Shown here piece after piece: positions 8,396-17,013 of a stretch of 64,000 bases of DNA (positions are counted from its first letter, which is position 1; each line of letters starts with the position of its first letter). Below the pieces are notes generated by a model. That model had not been told where the DNA came from. It made no database searches and was given only the letters and a program-made list of their open reading frames with translations. The stretch is from positions 806,001 to 870,000 of the forward strand of contig NZ_BBMP01000022.1 of assembly GCF_000755245.1 (NCBI RefSeq), in the 5' to 3' direction. The position numbers were made by a program, and so were the translations under genes. The DNA is from Halococcus sediminicola. GTDB taxonomy: Archaea; Halobacteriota; Halobacteria; Halobacteriales; Halococcaceae.

Positions 8396-9586
8396 ATGAT
8401 ACGAACCCTCGACGACCTCGACTGCGAGGGCGTCGCCGTCGGGGTGCGCATCGACATAAACAGCCCCCTTTCGGAATCGGGATTGGCCGACGACGCCCGC
8501 CTGCGCGCCCACGTCGAGACGCTCTCGGAACTGCTCGAACGCGGCGGGCGCGTGGCGCTACTCGCCCATCAGGGCCGTCCCGGCGACGACGACTTCTCGA
8601 CGCTTTCGGCCCACGCCGACCGCCTCGACGAACTCCTCTCCGCTCCCGTCGACTACTGCGACGCCACCTTCTCGACGGCTGCCAGAGAGCGTGTCGCGGA
8701 ACTCGCGGCTGGCGAGGCCGTGCTGCTCGAAAACACCCGCTTCTACGCCGAGGAGTACATGGAGTTCGACCCCGAGCGCGCGGCCGACACCCATCTCGTC
8801 CGTGGTCTCGAACCCGCACTCGACGTCTACGTCAACGACGCCTTCGCCGCCGCCCATCGCTCACAGCCCTCGCTCGTCGGCTTTCCACAGCGACTGCCGG
8901 GCTACGCCGGCCGGGTGATGGAGCGCGAACTCGACGTCTTGGGAGCTATCGAAGACACGCCCCGGCCCCGCGTCTACCTGCTAGGGGGTGCGAAGGTCGG
9001 TGACTCGATCGGCGTCGCGCGCAGCGTCATCGAACGCGACCTCGCCGACGTGGTGTTGACGGCGGGACTGGTTGGGAACGTCTGTCTGCTCGCGAGCGGC
9101 GCGGAACTGGGCACTGCGAGCGCCGAGTTCGTCTACGACCAGGGCTACTGGGACGAGATCGACCGCGCTGGCGAACTGCTCGATACAGCCGACGAACTCC
9201 GCGTTCCGAAGGACGTCGCCATCGAACGCGACGGCGAGCGCCACGAGATCCCGGTGAGTGACCTGCCCCAGGAGACCGAATCGCCGGCGATGGACGTCGG
9301 GAGCGAGACCATCGAGAGCTACGCCGACGTCATCGACTCCGCCGGCACGGTCATCCTGAACGGGCCAGCGGGTGTCTTCGAAGAGGAGATCTTCGCCCGC
9401 GGGACACACGACCTCTACTCGACGGCCAGCGAGGCCGCATACAGCATCGTCGGTGGCGGCGACACGGCGGCGGCGATACGTCAGTTGGAAATCGAGGGGT
9501 TCGACCACGTCAGCACGGGCGGTGGCGCGTCGCTCGCGCTGCTCGCCGGCGACTCGCTTCCGGCGGTCGAAGCCCTCGGCGAGTGA
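8396..9586 (+). CDS. pgk: Phosphoglycerate kinase
   Basis: A 396-residue glycolytic/gluconeogenic kinase that transfers phosphate between 1,3-bisphosphoglycerate and ADP. Visible are the N-terminal substrate-site strand GVRIDINSPL, LLAHQGRPG, ENTRFYAEE, the hinge region LGGAKVGDSIG and the nucleotide-site glycine-rich STGGGASLALLAG near the C-terminus. A purine-rich GGAGGAG lies 10-15 nt before the ATG and may be a Shine-Dalgarno site. The frame opens further upstream (8369) but the conserved protein begins at MIRTLDDL. It overlaps the next gene by GTGA. Confidence 0.95.
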   Translation: MIRTLDDLDCEGVAVGVRIDINSPLSESGLADDARLRAHVETLSELLERGGRVALLAHQGRPGDDDFSTLSAHADRLDELLSAPVDYCDATFSTAARERVAELAAGEAVLLENTRFYAEEYMEFDPERAADTHLVRGLEPALDVYVNDAFAAAHRSQPSLVGFPQRLPGYAGRVMERELDVLGAIEDTPRPRVYLLGGAKVGDSIGVARSVIERDLADVVLTAGLVGNVCLLASGAELGTASAEFVYDQGYWDEIDRAGELLDTADELRVPKDVAIERDGERHEIPVSDLPQETESPAMDVGSETIESYADVIDSAGTVILNGPAGVFEEEIFARGTHDLYSTASEAAYSIVGGGDTAAAIRQLEIEGFDHVSTGGGASLALLAGDSLPAVEALGE

Positions 9587-10065
9587 CCATCGAAGCACCC
9601 GACACCGCGGTCGCGGGTGCGGTCGCGGACCTCTGGGTGGAACTGGCGCACGAACAGCGTGCGTTCGGCTCGCATCTCCGTGCCGACGCCAACCGGGCGA
9701 CCATCCGCGAGGCGATCGTCCGCGACATCATCGCCGGCGGGCTGCTGGTCGCCCGCGAGAACAGTGAGATAGTGGGGTTCGTCATGTTCGGACCCGAATC
9801 CGAGCGCTTCGAACAGGACGTCTCCCGGGGTGTGGTTCGCAACATCGTCGTTCGGCCCGAACACCGCAACGCCGGCATCGGCGCGGACCTGCTCGCGGCC
9901 GCCGAGGCGGAACTCGCCGCAGCGGGCTTCGACGTCGTCTCGCTGTCGGCGCTCTTCGAGAACCGGGCGGCGCGGCGCTTTTATGCTCGACAGGGCTACG
10001 AGCCACACCGCATCGACCTCGAAAAGCGACTCGAAAGCGACACCGACAAACCCGAGCACGGGTAA
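9583..10065 (+). CDS. GNAT-family N-acetyltransferase
   Basis: A 160-residue acetyltransferase of the GNAT superfamily. The acetyl-CoA binding loop reads VRPEHRNAGIGADLLAAAE, and the C-terminal NRAARRFYARQGYEPHRI is the usual last helix-strand of the fold. The GTG start lies inside the pgk stop (GTGA overlap), implying translational coupling to pgk. The acceptor (protein N-terminus, metabolite or antibiotic-like molecule) cannot be inferred. Confidence 0.85.
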   Translation: MTIEAPDTAVAGAVADLWVELAHEQRAFGSHLRADANRATIREAIVRDIIAGGLLVARENSEIVGFVMFGPESERFEQDVSRGVVRNIVVRPEHRNAGIGADLLAAAEAELAAAGFDVVSLSALFENRAARRFYARQGYEPHRIDLEKRLESDTDKPEHG

Positions 10066-10075
10066 GCGAACCTGC

Positions 10076-10149
10076 GCCAGGGGAGCTTGGGTGGTGCAAG
10101 CACTCGATTTGTAATCGAGAATTCGTGGGTTCAAATCCCACCCCTGGCT
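10076..10149 (+). tRNA. tRNA-Thr, anticodon UGU
   Basis: A 74-nt cloverleaf. The acceptor arms GCCAGGG and CCCTGGC pair fully. The anticodon stem CTCGA/TCGAG closes the loop TTTGTAA with anticodon TGT, and the T arm GTGGG-TTCAAAT-CCCAC is intact. Discriminator base T73 fits archaeal tRNA-Thr. There is no encoded CCA and no intron. It starts 10 nt after the acetyltransferase stop. Confidence 0.95.
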
Positions 10150-10242
10150 CTGTTCGGTCGACGGGACGACGATGTTCCGAAGTCGGGACCATAACCGGCG
10201 ATGGCTGCAAGACTGTTGTACCTTCCCACCGTTGTGACGACG

Positions 10243-11346
10243 ATGACGACCATCTCGACCGGCGACCCCACACCAGTGACCGTCGTGAGCGGCGCGCTCG
10301 GTGCGGGCAAGACGACGCTGCTCAATCGCCTGCTCGCCGATCCTGGCGACCGCGAAATCGCGGTCATCGTCAACGATATGGGCAAGGTCAACGTCGACGC
10401 TGACCTCCTCGCCCGGTCTTCTGGCGACGACCCGAACATCGTCGACCTCTCGAACGGCTGTATCTGCTGTCGTCTCCAGGATGACCTCCTCACCGAGGCC
10501 GCGCGACTCGCCGAGACGCGCACGTTCGACGCCCTGGTGGTCGAATCGTCGGGCATCAGCGAACCGGTGCCGGTCGCGCGGACGTTCCTCGAAGGCTCTA
10601 GCGAAAGCGACGTCGACCCGACCGACCACTACCGTCTCGACACGATGGTGACGGTGCTCGATTCGTATGGATTCTGGAAGGAATTCGATGCCGGTGCGTC
10701 GCTCCCTGCGGGGGCCGAATCCGACACCGATCGCCCGCTCGCGGACGTTCTGGTGAAGGGCATCGAGTTCTGCGACGTTCTCCTCTGCAACAAATGCGAC
10801 ATGGTCCCCGACGAGCGACTCGACGAGATCGAGGCGGCGCTCCGCACGCTCCAATCCCGAGCCGAGATCGTCCGCACGACGCGCGCCGACATCGATCCCG
10901 AACTCGTGCTCGATACGGAGAAGTTCGATTTCGACGCGGTGACGCGTTCGGCCGGCTGGAAACGGGCGCTCGCGGACGAGGGCCACGATCACGACCGACC
11001 GGCGGCCGCCGCACACGGCGTCTCGTCGTTCGTCTATACTTCGGAACACCCCTTCCATCCCGAACGGCTCGATGAATGGCTCGACTCGTGGACCGTGTCG
11101 GTGATCCGGGCGAAAGGCGTCTTCCGACTCGCCGGGCGCGAGGACGTGATGGGGCTGAATCGGGCCGGGCCGTCGGTGCAGGCCGGACCCATCGGACGGT
11201 GGGGCGAGGAGGACGACCGCCGAACCCGACTCGTGTTCATCGGCACCGACATGGACGAAGAAAACATCACTACCTGTCTCGACAACTGTCTGCTCACCGA
11301 CGACGAATCGAACACCACGTTCGACGACCCGTTCCCGACGGCCTGA
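10243..11346 (+). CDS. CobW/COG0523-family GTPase (metal chaperone type)
   Basis: A 367-residue G3E GTPase. Walker A GALGAGKTT is at residues 17-25, the family's metal-binding CxCC motif (NGCICCRL) is near residues 73-76, and NKCD is the guanine-specificity motif. The C-terminal CobW domain (FVYTSEHPFHPERLDEWLD) is complete. Relatives insert or deliver zinc or cobalt, including ZNG1-type activation of metalloproteins. A His/Asp cluster (DEGHDHDRP) before the C-terminal domain could bind metal. ATG 10243 is chosen because a weak AT box lies about 27 nt upstream; the frame is open to 10201. Confidence 0.88.
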   Translation: MTTISTGDPTPVTVVSGALGAGKTTLLNRLLADPGDREIAVIVNDMGKVNVDADLLARSSGDDPNIVDLSNGCICCRLQDDLLTEAARLAETRTFDALVVESSGISEPVPVARTFLEGSSESDVDPTDHYRLDTMVTVLDSYGFWKEFDAGASLPAGAESDTDRPLADVLVKGIEFCDVLLCNKCDMVPDERLDEIEAALRTLQSRAEIVRTTRADIDPELVLDTEKFDFDAVTRSAGWKRALADEGHDHDRPAAAAHGVSSFVYTSEHPFHPERLDEWLDSWTVSVIRAKGVFRLAGREDVMGLNRAGPSVQAGPIGRWGEEDDRRTRLVFIGTDMDEENITTCLDNCLLTDDESNTTFDDPFPTA

Positions 11347-11347
11347 G

Positions 11348-11503
11348 CTACGGCGACACCTGCTCGCGGAGGTCGTCCCACGACTCGTGAAAGCCGTAGT
11401 TCGATTCCGCGGCCTCCTCTTTCCGGACGACCTCCTGGTAGGTGTCGTCGTATTCGAGGAGCTTCCCCCAGCCGTCCATGTTGTAGCTACAGTAGATGCA
11501 CAT
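11348..11503 (-). CDS. Small CxxC hypothetical protein
   Basis: A 51-residue ORF starting MCIYCSYNMDGW and ending WDDLREQVSP. One cysteine pair (CIYC) sits at the very N-terminus and the rest is acidic with aromatic residues. A TATA-like gttatg on the coding strand about 37 nt before the ATG gives a leader of about 10 nt. I do not recognise the family. The codon pattern and its own promoter favour a real gene. It is convergent with the CobW-type GTPase gene, one base apart. Confidence 0.6.
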   Translation of the reverse strand: MCIYCSYNMDGWGKLLEYDDTYQEVVRKEEAAESNYGFHESWDDLREQVSP

Positions 11504-11600
11504 GGCTGTCGTTACCACGAGTAGCCAACCGCGACGCATAACGTTTGTGCGACCACGGATACCGCGAGCGGTTGCTGGACGTCACCGTCTCGTGAAGGCC

Positions 11601-11606
11601 AAAAAA
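11601..11606 (-). terminator. T6 terminator after formaldehyde dehydrogenase gene
   Basis: A run of six A on the plus strand, so six T in the minus transcript, about 24 nt after the dehydrogenase stop. This is the usual archaeal U-tract terminator form without a hairpin. Confidence 0.45.
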
Positions 11607-11629
11607 TCGGTGGGTCGGTTGGCGAGCCG

Positions 11630-12793
11630 CTAGGGTTCGAGCAGGACCTTCGTGACGCCTTCCTCGCGGTTGTCGAAGCGCTCGTACATCTCGGGAGCCT
11701 CGTCGAGACCCACACGGTGGGACACTAGGAAGCTCGGGTCGGCGCGGCCCTCGATGATGAGGTCGCGCAGCTGGCGGTTGTACGATTTGACGTCACACTG
11801 GCCAGTACCCAATTTCTGGCCCTTCTCGAACAGCAGGCCGAAGTCGATGCCCAGTCGCCCTTCGGCGGACATCTCGTCGGGTGCGCCGGGGTCGTCCGGG
11901 ACGTAGAGTCCGACGATGCCGAGCTGGCCGGTCGGGCGAACAGTGCGAATGAGGTTGTTGAGCACGTTCGCGGGGTTCTCGCGGGCCGGATCGTAGGCGT
12001 CGTCGGCCTCCTTGTCCGGGTCGATCGCCTGGTAGCCGACCGCATCCACGCCCTTGTCGACGCCGCCCCCATGAATGTCCTTGATCTGCTCGACAGGATT
12101 GCCCTCCTCGAAGTTGATGGGCGTGGCGTCGCAGTACTCGCGCGCGAGATCGAGTCGACTCGGCACACGATCGACGGAGTAGATCTCGGATGCGCCCTGG
12201 ATCTTCGCGCTGTAGGCAGCCATCAGCCCCACTGGTCCCGCGCCGTAGATGGCGACCGACTCGCCGGGCTGGAGGTCGGCCAGCCGCGTGCCGTGCCACC
12301 CGGTCGGGAAGATGTCGGCCAGCAGCGCGAACGAGTCCTCGTTGCTGCCGCCCTCGGGGAGTTTGAGCGCGTTGAAGTCCGCGTACGGTACACGGAGCTT
12401 CTCGGCCTGCCCGCCTTTGTAGGGTCCCATCGCGACATAGCCGTAGGCCCCGCCGGCGAAGCCGGGATTGACGTTGGTACAGAACCCTGTCTTGTTGTTC
12501 TCGCAGTTCTCACAGAACCCACAGGCGACGTTGAACGGAAGGACGATGCGGTCGCCCTCTTCGAGCGTGCTGACGCCCTCGCCGACCTCCTCGACGATGC
12601 CCATGTTCTCGTGGCCGAAGACGATACCCTCCTCGGCGGCCGTCCGCCCCTCGTACATGTGGAGGTCCGACCCACAGATGCACGACGTCGTGATGTCGAT
12701 CACCACGTCGTTCGGGTGTTCGATTTCGGGTTCGTCGACGTCCTCGACCGCCACTTCGTGTTCGCCCTGATAGACGACTGCTCTCATTGACAT
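11630..12793 (-). CDS. Zinc-dependent formaldehyde/alcohol dehydrogenase (glutathione-independent FDH type)
   Basis: A 387-residue medium-chain zinc dehydrogenase resembling glutathione-independent formaldehyde dehydrogenase. Catalytic-zinc residues appear in CICGSDLH (Cys40) and GHEN (His61, Glu62). The structural-zinc cysteines are 91, 94, 97 and 105, and the NAD Rossmann motif GAGPVG lies near residue 176. The FAGGAYGYV segment and the long cofactor-side insertion are typical of the formaldehyde dismutase/FDH branch. ATG 12787 is a close alternative start. It is divergent from a quinone oxidoreductase gene, sharing a short promoter region with a 12-bp palindrome. Confidence 0.85.
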   Translation of the reverse strand: MSMRAVVYQGEHEVAVEDVDEPEIEHPNDVVIDITTSCICGSDLHMYEGRTAAEEGIVFGHENMGIVEEVGEGVSTLEEGDRIVLPFNVACGFCENCENNKTGFCTNVNPGFAGGAYGYVAMGPYKGGQAEKLRVPYADFNALKLPEGGSNEDSFALLADIFPTGWHGTRLADLQPGESVAIYGAGPVGLMAAYSAKIQGASEIYSVDRVPSRLDLAREYCDATPINFEEGNPVEQIKDIHGGGVDKGVDAVGYQAIDPDKEADDAYDPARENPANVLNNLIRTVRPTGQLGIVGLYVPDDPGAPDEMSAEGRLGIDFGLLFEKGQKLGTGQCDVKSYNRQLRDLIIEGRADPSFLVSHRVGLDEAPEMYERFDNREEGVTKVLLEP

Positions 12794-12841
12794 TGTGTTG
12801 CCCCGAATCGAATACAGTCGAGAACCTCTTAGTCATTTTTC

Positions 12842-12853
12842 ATCATATATGAT
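12842..12853. promoter_or_regulatory. 12-bp palindrome in a divergent promoter
   Basis: The sequence ATCATATATGAT is a perfect 12-bp palindrome in the 120-nt gap between the formaldehyde dehydrogenase (minus) and quinone oxidoreductase (plus) genes. It lies 48 nt from one start and 60 nt from the other. Its AT-rich core could itself serve as a TATA element, or it could be an operator. Confidence 0.4.
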
Positions 12854-12913
12854 AGTTTCCGCGAGCGCCGCCGAACCCAAAGGTTCCTTCGGTAGCGGGG
12901 CCATAGCGGGTTC

Positions 12914-13936
12914 GTGAGCGAGAGCAACCGACAGTTCGTGCTGGCGAAACGCCCCGAGGGCAAACCCGACCGCGACACCTTCGAACTCGAAGAAGTCGAG
13001 CGACCGGAGCCGAAGCATGGGGAGGTGCTCGTCCGCACGCTCTCCCTCTCCGTGGACCCGTACATGCGCGGACGGATGCGTGACCGCGAGTCCTACGCCG
13101 ACCCGTGGGACGTGGGCGAGCCGATGGCGGGCCACGTCGTCGGCGAAGTCGTCGACTCCGAACACGAAAACTGGCAAGCGGGCGAGTTCGTCTTCGGAAA
13201 CGGCTACTGGAGCGAGTACGCCGCTCTCGACGGCGACGATCTCACAGCCATCGAACCGAGCGAGAACGCTCCGCTCGAATCGTATCTCGGCGTGTTGGGG
13301 ATGCCCGGCCGCACCGCCTACTTCGGCACGCGCGAGGTGCTCGAACCGACGCCGGGCGACACGGTCGTCGTCTCGGGCGCGGCGGGCGCGGTCGGCTCGA
13401 CGGTGGGCCAACTGGCGTCCTTCGCCGGTGCGCGCGTCGTCGGCTTCGCGGGAAGCGACGAGAAGATCGCATATCTCGAAGACGAGTTGGGCTTCGACGC
13501 CGGCATCAACTACAAGGAGACCGACGACTATCGAAAAGCGCTCGACGAGGCGGCCCCCGAGGGTGTCGATGGCTACTTCGATAACGTGGGCGGTCCCATC
13601 TCGGATGCTGTCTTCACCCGGCTCAACGTCGACGCACGGGTCGCGGTCTGTGGCCAGATCGCCACCTACAACGACGAGGACGTCTCGACCGGGCCCCGAA
13701 AACTCCCGCTGCTCATCGCCTCGCGCGCCCGCGTCGAGGGACTGCTCGTCGGTGATTACGTGGCGCGTTTCGAGCAGGCCAACGCACGCCTCCATGAGTG
13801 GGTGGAAGAGGGCGACCTCGCCCACCGCGAGACCGTGGTCGAGGGCTTCGAGAACGCACCCGACGCCTTCCTCGGTCTGTTCGATGGTGACAACATCGGC
13901 AAGCAGGTCGTGAAGGTCGCCGAGCCGAGCGAGTAG
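12914..13936 (+). CDS. NADP-dependent MDR-family oxidoreductase (alkenal/quinone reductase type)
   Basis: A 340-residue zinc-free medium-chain reductase of the leukotriene-B4-dehydrogenase / NADPH-alkenal-reductase branch. The marks are the N-terminal VLAKRPEGKP, SLSVDPYMRGRM, the cofactor motif SGAAGAVGSTVGQLA, and GYFDNVGGPISDAVF followed by ARVAVCGQIATYN. No zinc-ligand cysteines are present, as expected. It starts with GTG. Divergent placement with a formaldehyde dehydrogenase suggests a joint role in removing reactive carbonyls, which is inference. Confidence 0.88.
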   Translation: MSESNRQFVLAKRPEGKPDRDTFELEEVERPEPKHGEVLVRTLSLSVDPYMRGRMRDRESYADPWDVGEPMAGHVVGEVVDSEHENWQAGEFVFGNGYWSEYAALDGDDLTAIEPSENAPLESYLGVLGMPGRTAYFGTREVLEPTPGDTVVVSGAAGAVGSTVGQLASFAGARVVGFAGSDEKIAYLEDELGFDAGINYKETDDYRKALDEAAPEGVDGYFDNVGGPISDAVFTRLNVDARVAVCGQIATYNDEDVSTGPRKLPLLIASRARVEGLLVGDYVARFEQANARLHEWVEEGDLAHRETVVEGFENAPDAFLGLFDGDNIGKQVVKVAEPSE

Positions 13937-13995
13937 CCCGCCTGCTTTCGTCCGCAAACGACGGGCCTACCCCGGTCGGTCGCCAACCTCGGGTG

Positions 13996-14415
13996 ATGGT
14001 ATCCGCTGACGGCACGATCATGCCGGCCGACGACGTTCCTTCTGACACGACGGCGCTGTTCACGATCCGCGAGCGCAATGATGGAACGACCCACGAGGCC
14101 GTCCTCATCGACACCGACGACGGCATCGAGGCGTGGCTGAACCACTGTATGCATTTCACGCACATCGGTCTCGACAAGGGATCGGGAGCCGAATACCGGG
14201 ATGGTGAAATCGTCTGTACGAACCATGGCGCGATGTTCGCAGCCGACACCGGCTACTGCACCTTCGGGCCGTGCGAGGGTGCGCGCCTCGATGCGGTCTC
14301 CATCGCGGTCGAGAACGGCTCCGTGAAACTCGCTGACGAGCGCTACGAGTTTGTCGCCACCGGGCCAAAGGACGACGAAACGGATCTCACCTCGACATCG
14401 AACGTCGAGTTCTGA
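13996..14415 (+). CDS. Rieske [2Fe-2S] domain protein
   Basis: A 139-residue stand-alone Rieske protein. The cluster ligands are Cys51 and His53 (NHCMHF) and Cys74 and His77 (CTNHGAMF), with the usual GPCEGARLD loop after the second pair. There is no signal peptide or membrane helix, so it is cytoplasmic, of the NirD/ferredoxin-like type and not a cytochrome bc subunit. It lies 59 nt after the quinone reductase gene in the same direction and may be co-transcribed. The start could be GTG 13993. Confidence 0.88.
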   Translation: MVSADGTIMPADDVPSDTTALFTIRERNDGTTHEAVLIDTDDGIEAWLNHCMHFTHIGLDKGSGAEYRDGEIVCTNHGAMFAADTGYCTFGPCEGARLDAVSIAVENGSVKLADERYEFVATGPKDDETDLTSTSNVEF

Positions 14416-14442
14416 GCGCTCGTCTTCCTGGGTGTTTAGAGG

Positions 14443-15624
14443 CTATCGGTCGCGCGCGACCGTCTCGTTCGGGTTCGTTTGCGTGTCCGCCGAAAGCACG
14501 ATGCCCGGATAGAGCGTGGTGTGGATGCCCGTCTTCGCCCCGTCGCCGACGACGACGCCGTACTTCCGCCTGCCTGTGGAGACGCGCTCACCCTTCACGG
14601 TTTGATTCACCGGTTCGTCGTCGTGGCGGAGGTTGGCGACGGTCGTCCCGGCCCCGAAGTTCACGTTCCTCCCCAGAACGCTGTCGCCGACGTACGAGAG
14701 GTGGGGAACGTGCGTCCCGGCCATGACGACACTGTTTTTGATTTCGACGCCGTTGCCGACTCGCACCTCTTCGCCGAGCAGGGTCGCCCCGCGGACGTAG
14801 GCGTTCGGGCCGACGTGTGCGCCCGACCGGATCAGAACGGGGCCTTCGACGACCACGCCCGGTTCGACGTGTGCGCCCTCCTCGACCACGACCGGTCCCC
14901 GAAGTTCGGCGCGCTCTGCGACCTCGCCCTCCACACGCCCGTCGAGGTCGGCGAGTTTCCACTCGTTGGCCTCCAGGAGTTCCCACGGCCGGCCGACGCC
15001 CATCCAGCGGTCGAGTTCCGTGTAGGAGACGTCGTACTCGGCGAACACTCGATCGAGCACGTCCGTGAGTTCGTACTCGCCGCGCTCGCTCTGCTCGACG
15101 TCGAGCCACTCGCGGGCTTCGCCCGGCAGGACGCAGGCCCCGGCGCTCACGAGGTTCGTTTCGGGGTCGTCTGGCTTTTCGGTGACCCCTACCACTCGCT
15201 CGCCGTCAGTGTCGAGCACGCCGTAGTTGGAGGGATTGTCGGCGCGATAAGCGGTGATGCCCGGTGCGCTCTCGAACAGTTCCTCGATGCTCGCCGGGTC
15301 GTAGAGGTCGTCGCCGTAGAGCACGGCGAAGTCGTCGTCGAGGTGGTCGTGCGCAGCGCGAACGGCGTGAGCCGTCCCCAACTGTTCGTCCTGCGTGGCG
15401 TATTTGACTGAAACACCGCGATACTCCTCGCCGAAATACTCGCGAACGGCGTCGGCCTCGTAGCCGACGACGAAAATCAGTTCGTCCGTGCCGGCCGCGA
15501 TGGCCGCATCCGCAGTGTGGGCACAGAGCGGGCGGTCCGCCACGGGCAACATCGGTTTGGGGGTGTGGGCGGTCAGCGGGCGCATCCGTGTGCCTTCGCC
15601 GGCCGCGAGGAGCACTGTCTGCAT
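14443..15624 (-). CDS. Bifunctional sugar-1-phosphate nucleotidyltransferase/acyltransferase (GlmU-like)
   Basis: A 393-residue two-domain enzyme. The N-terminal nucleotidyltransferase has LAAGEGTRMRPLTAHTPKPM and the metal-binding YGDDLYD. The C-terminal half is a left-handed beta-helix with hexapeptide repeats (for example VVVEEGAHVEPGVVVEG). Archaeal members make UDP-N-acetylglucosamine or dTDP/UDP sugars, and the exact sugar is unresolved. A TATA-like cctattt centred about 27 nt upstream indicates a leaderless transcript from ATG 15624. Confidence 0.88.
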   Translation of the reverse strand: MQTVLLAAGEGTRMRPLTAHTPKPMLPVADRPLCAHTADAAIAAGTDELIFVVGYEADAVREYFGEEYRGVSVKYATQDEQLGTAHAVRAAHDHLDDDFAVLYGDDLYDPASIEELFESAPGITAYRADNPSNYGVLDTDGERVVGVTEKPDDPETNLVSAGACVLPGEAREWLDVEQSERGEYELTDVLDRVFAEYDVSYTELDRWMGVGRPWELLEANEWKLADLDGRVEGEVAERAELRGPVVVEEGAHVEPGVVVEGPVLIRSGAHVGPNAYVRGATLLGEEVRVGNGVEIKNSVVMAGTHVPHLSYVGDSVLGRNVNFGAGTTVANLRHDDEPVNQTVKGERVSTGRRKYGVVVGDGAKTGIHTTLYPGIVLSADTQTNPNETVARDR

Positions 15625-15673
15625 ACCGGGCCGACTCGCCGGCGTGAAATAGGCCTACCGTTCGCGCCCCGGA

Positions 15674-16918
15674 CTACCACCGCGTGAGCGCGGCCGTTCC
15701 ATGAGAATGCGAGAGCACACCGAGGAAGGTTCCGACACCGCTGAAGGCGGCGAGCGCGCCGACGAAGAAGACCCACTGCATGCCCACCTGTGCCATCAAC
15801 ACGCCGCCGAGCAGCGGCGCGGCGATGGAACCGGGCCGCCAGACGAGTTCACGGATGCCGAAACTGCTCGCCACGCCGCCGTCGTCGGTGCCCTCGTCGG
15901 CGAACAACGCCATGCTCGCGGGTTCACGGATGCTGTCGGCGATTCCCAACAGCCCGTTCAGTATCACCAGCGGCACGAACGCCGGCGAGAGTTGTCCGAG
16001 GAACGGTATCGCCGACGGAATCGAGAGAAATTCACCGATTGTCGGCGCGAACGGCACGGCGAGCGCCACCATCCCATAAAACCCGCCACCGGCGAAGACG
16101 AACAGCGCCCGACCGAAGCGGTCCGAGAGCTGGCCGGTGTAGGGCTGACAGACCATGTTGGTGAACTTCTCGGCGGTGATGACCACGGCGACGGCGACGG
16201 CCCCGTAGGCAAGTCCGCCGCGGGCGGCCGCAACACCAGCGTAGATGGGCACCCACGTCCGCACGAGCGTGACGGCGACGGCGTACTGCGCCCGGAAGCT
16301 CGATACCGTCAGCAGCCGGCGGTTGAGCGCCAGATCGGTGAACGGAACGCCCCCGACGGTGGTTCCGTCGGGCGAAACGAACAGCCAGACGAAGAGTGTG
16401 GCGAGCGCGAGCAGGCCGGCGACGACGGCGAACACCGCGCCGAAGCCGGCAGTCGAATAGAGCGCGCCAGCGCCGAGGCTGCCGACGATGCCGGCGGCGA
16501 AGCGCGCGGCGTTGGCCTTCCCGATGTGGTTCGCGCGCGTGCCCTGCGCGGCGAGTTCGCCGACCAGCGAGAGGGACATCAGGCTCGTCGCCGTGACAGT
16601 AATGCCCTGTGCGGCGCGGGCGAGGACGAATCCCATACTCGACGCGACGAAGGTGAAAGCGACGTACACCGCGAGACCGATCGCACAGCCGACCAGCAGG
16701 ACGCCACGCTTGTCGTAGCGGTCGCCGGCCCACGCCAGCGGCACGACCGCGGCGGTCTGGGCGAGGGTGAACGCCGTCGTGAACAGGCCGATAACCAGTC
16801 CGGAGGGGTCGTAGAGGTCGATATACTCCGGGAGGAGAGTGATGAGCGTGATGAAGCCGAAGCCGCCCGCAAAGCGGGTGAGATACAGCGAGTAGAACTG
16901 GCGGTCCTGTCGGTCCAC
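15674..16918 (-). CDS. MFS transporter
   Basis: A 414-residue major facilitator with about 12 hydrophobic segments. Family signs are the loop motif AGDRYDKRG between helices 2 and 3 and its echo QLSDRFGRALF in the second half. The substrate is unknown; such haloarchaeal carriers are often annotated as drug or sugar exporters. The start is a GTG (DRQDRQFYSLYLTRFAGGFG follows). It is divergent from the Dna2-like gene. Confidence 0.85.
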   Translation of the reverse strand: MDRQDRQFYSLYLTRFAGGFGFITLITLLPEYIDLYDPSGLVIGLFTTAFTLAQTAAVVPLAWAGDRYDKRGVLLVGCAIGLAVYVAFTFVASSMGFVLARAAQGITVTATSLMSLSLVGELAAQGTRANHIGKANAARFAAGIVGSLGAGALYSTAGFGAVFAVVAGLLALATLFVWLFVSPDGTTVGGVPFTDLALNRRLLTVSSFRAQYAVAVTLVRTWVPIYAGVAAARGGLAYGAVAVAVVITAEKFTNMVCQPYTGQLSDRFGRALFVFAGGGFYGMVALAVPFAPTIGEFLSIPSAIPFLGQLSPAFVPLVILNGLLGIADSIREPASMALFADEGTDDGGVASSFGIRELVWRPGSIAAPLLGGVLMAQVGMQWVFFVGALAAFSGVGTFLGVLSHSHGTAALTRW

Positions 16919-17013
16919 CCCCGAACGGGGTGGTGAGGCATGAAGCCGGTTTCGATACGACCATCATTTCGACGACCGACAAGCGTTTTTCGCCGGCTCT
17001 CCTCCACTACTCT

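Noticed and set aside
8280-8819. N-terminal extension of livH to 8819
   Set aside because: The extra part is Arg-rich, lies antisense to pgk and passes through the promoter region. The permease begins at MGIAETYSRG.
9481-11058. 525-residue minus-strand open frame across pgk, the acetyltransferase, the tRNA and the CobW-type gene
   Set aside because: It runs through a complete tRNA gene and antisense to three well-supported genes, and no motif is seen.
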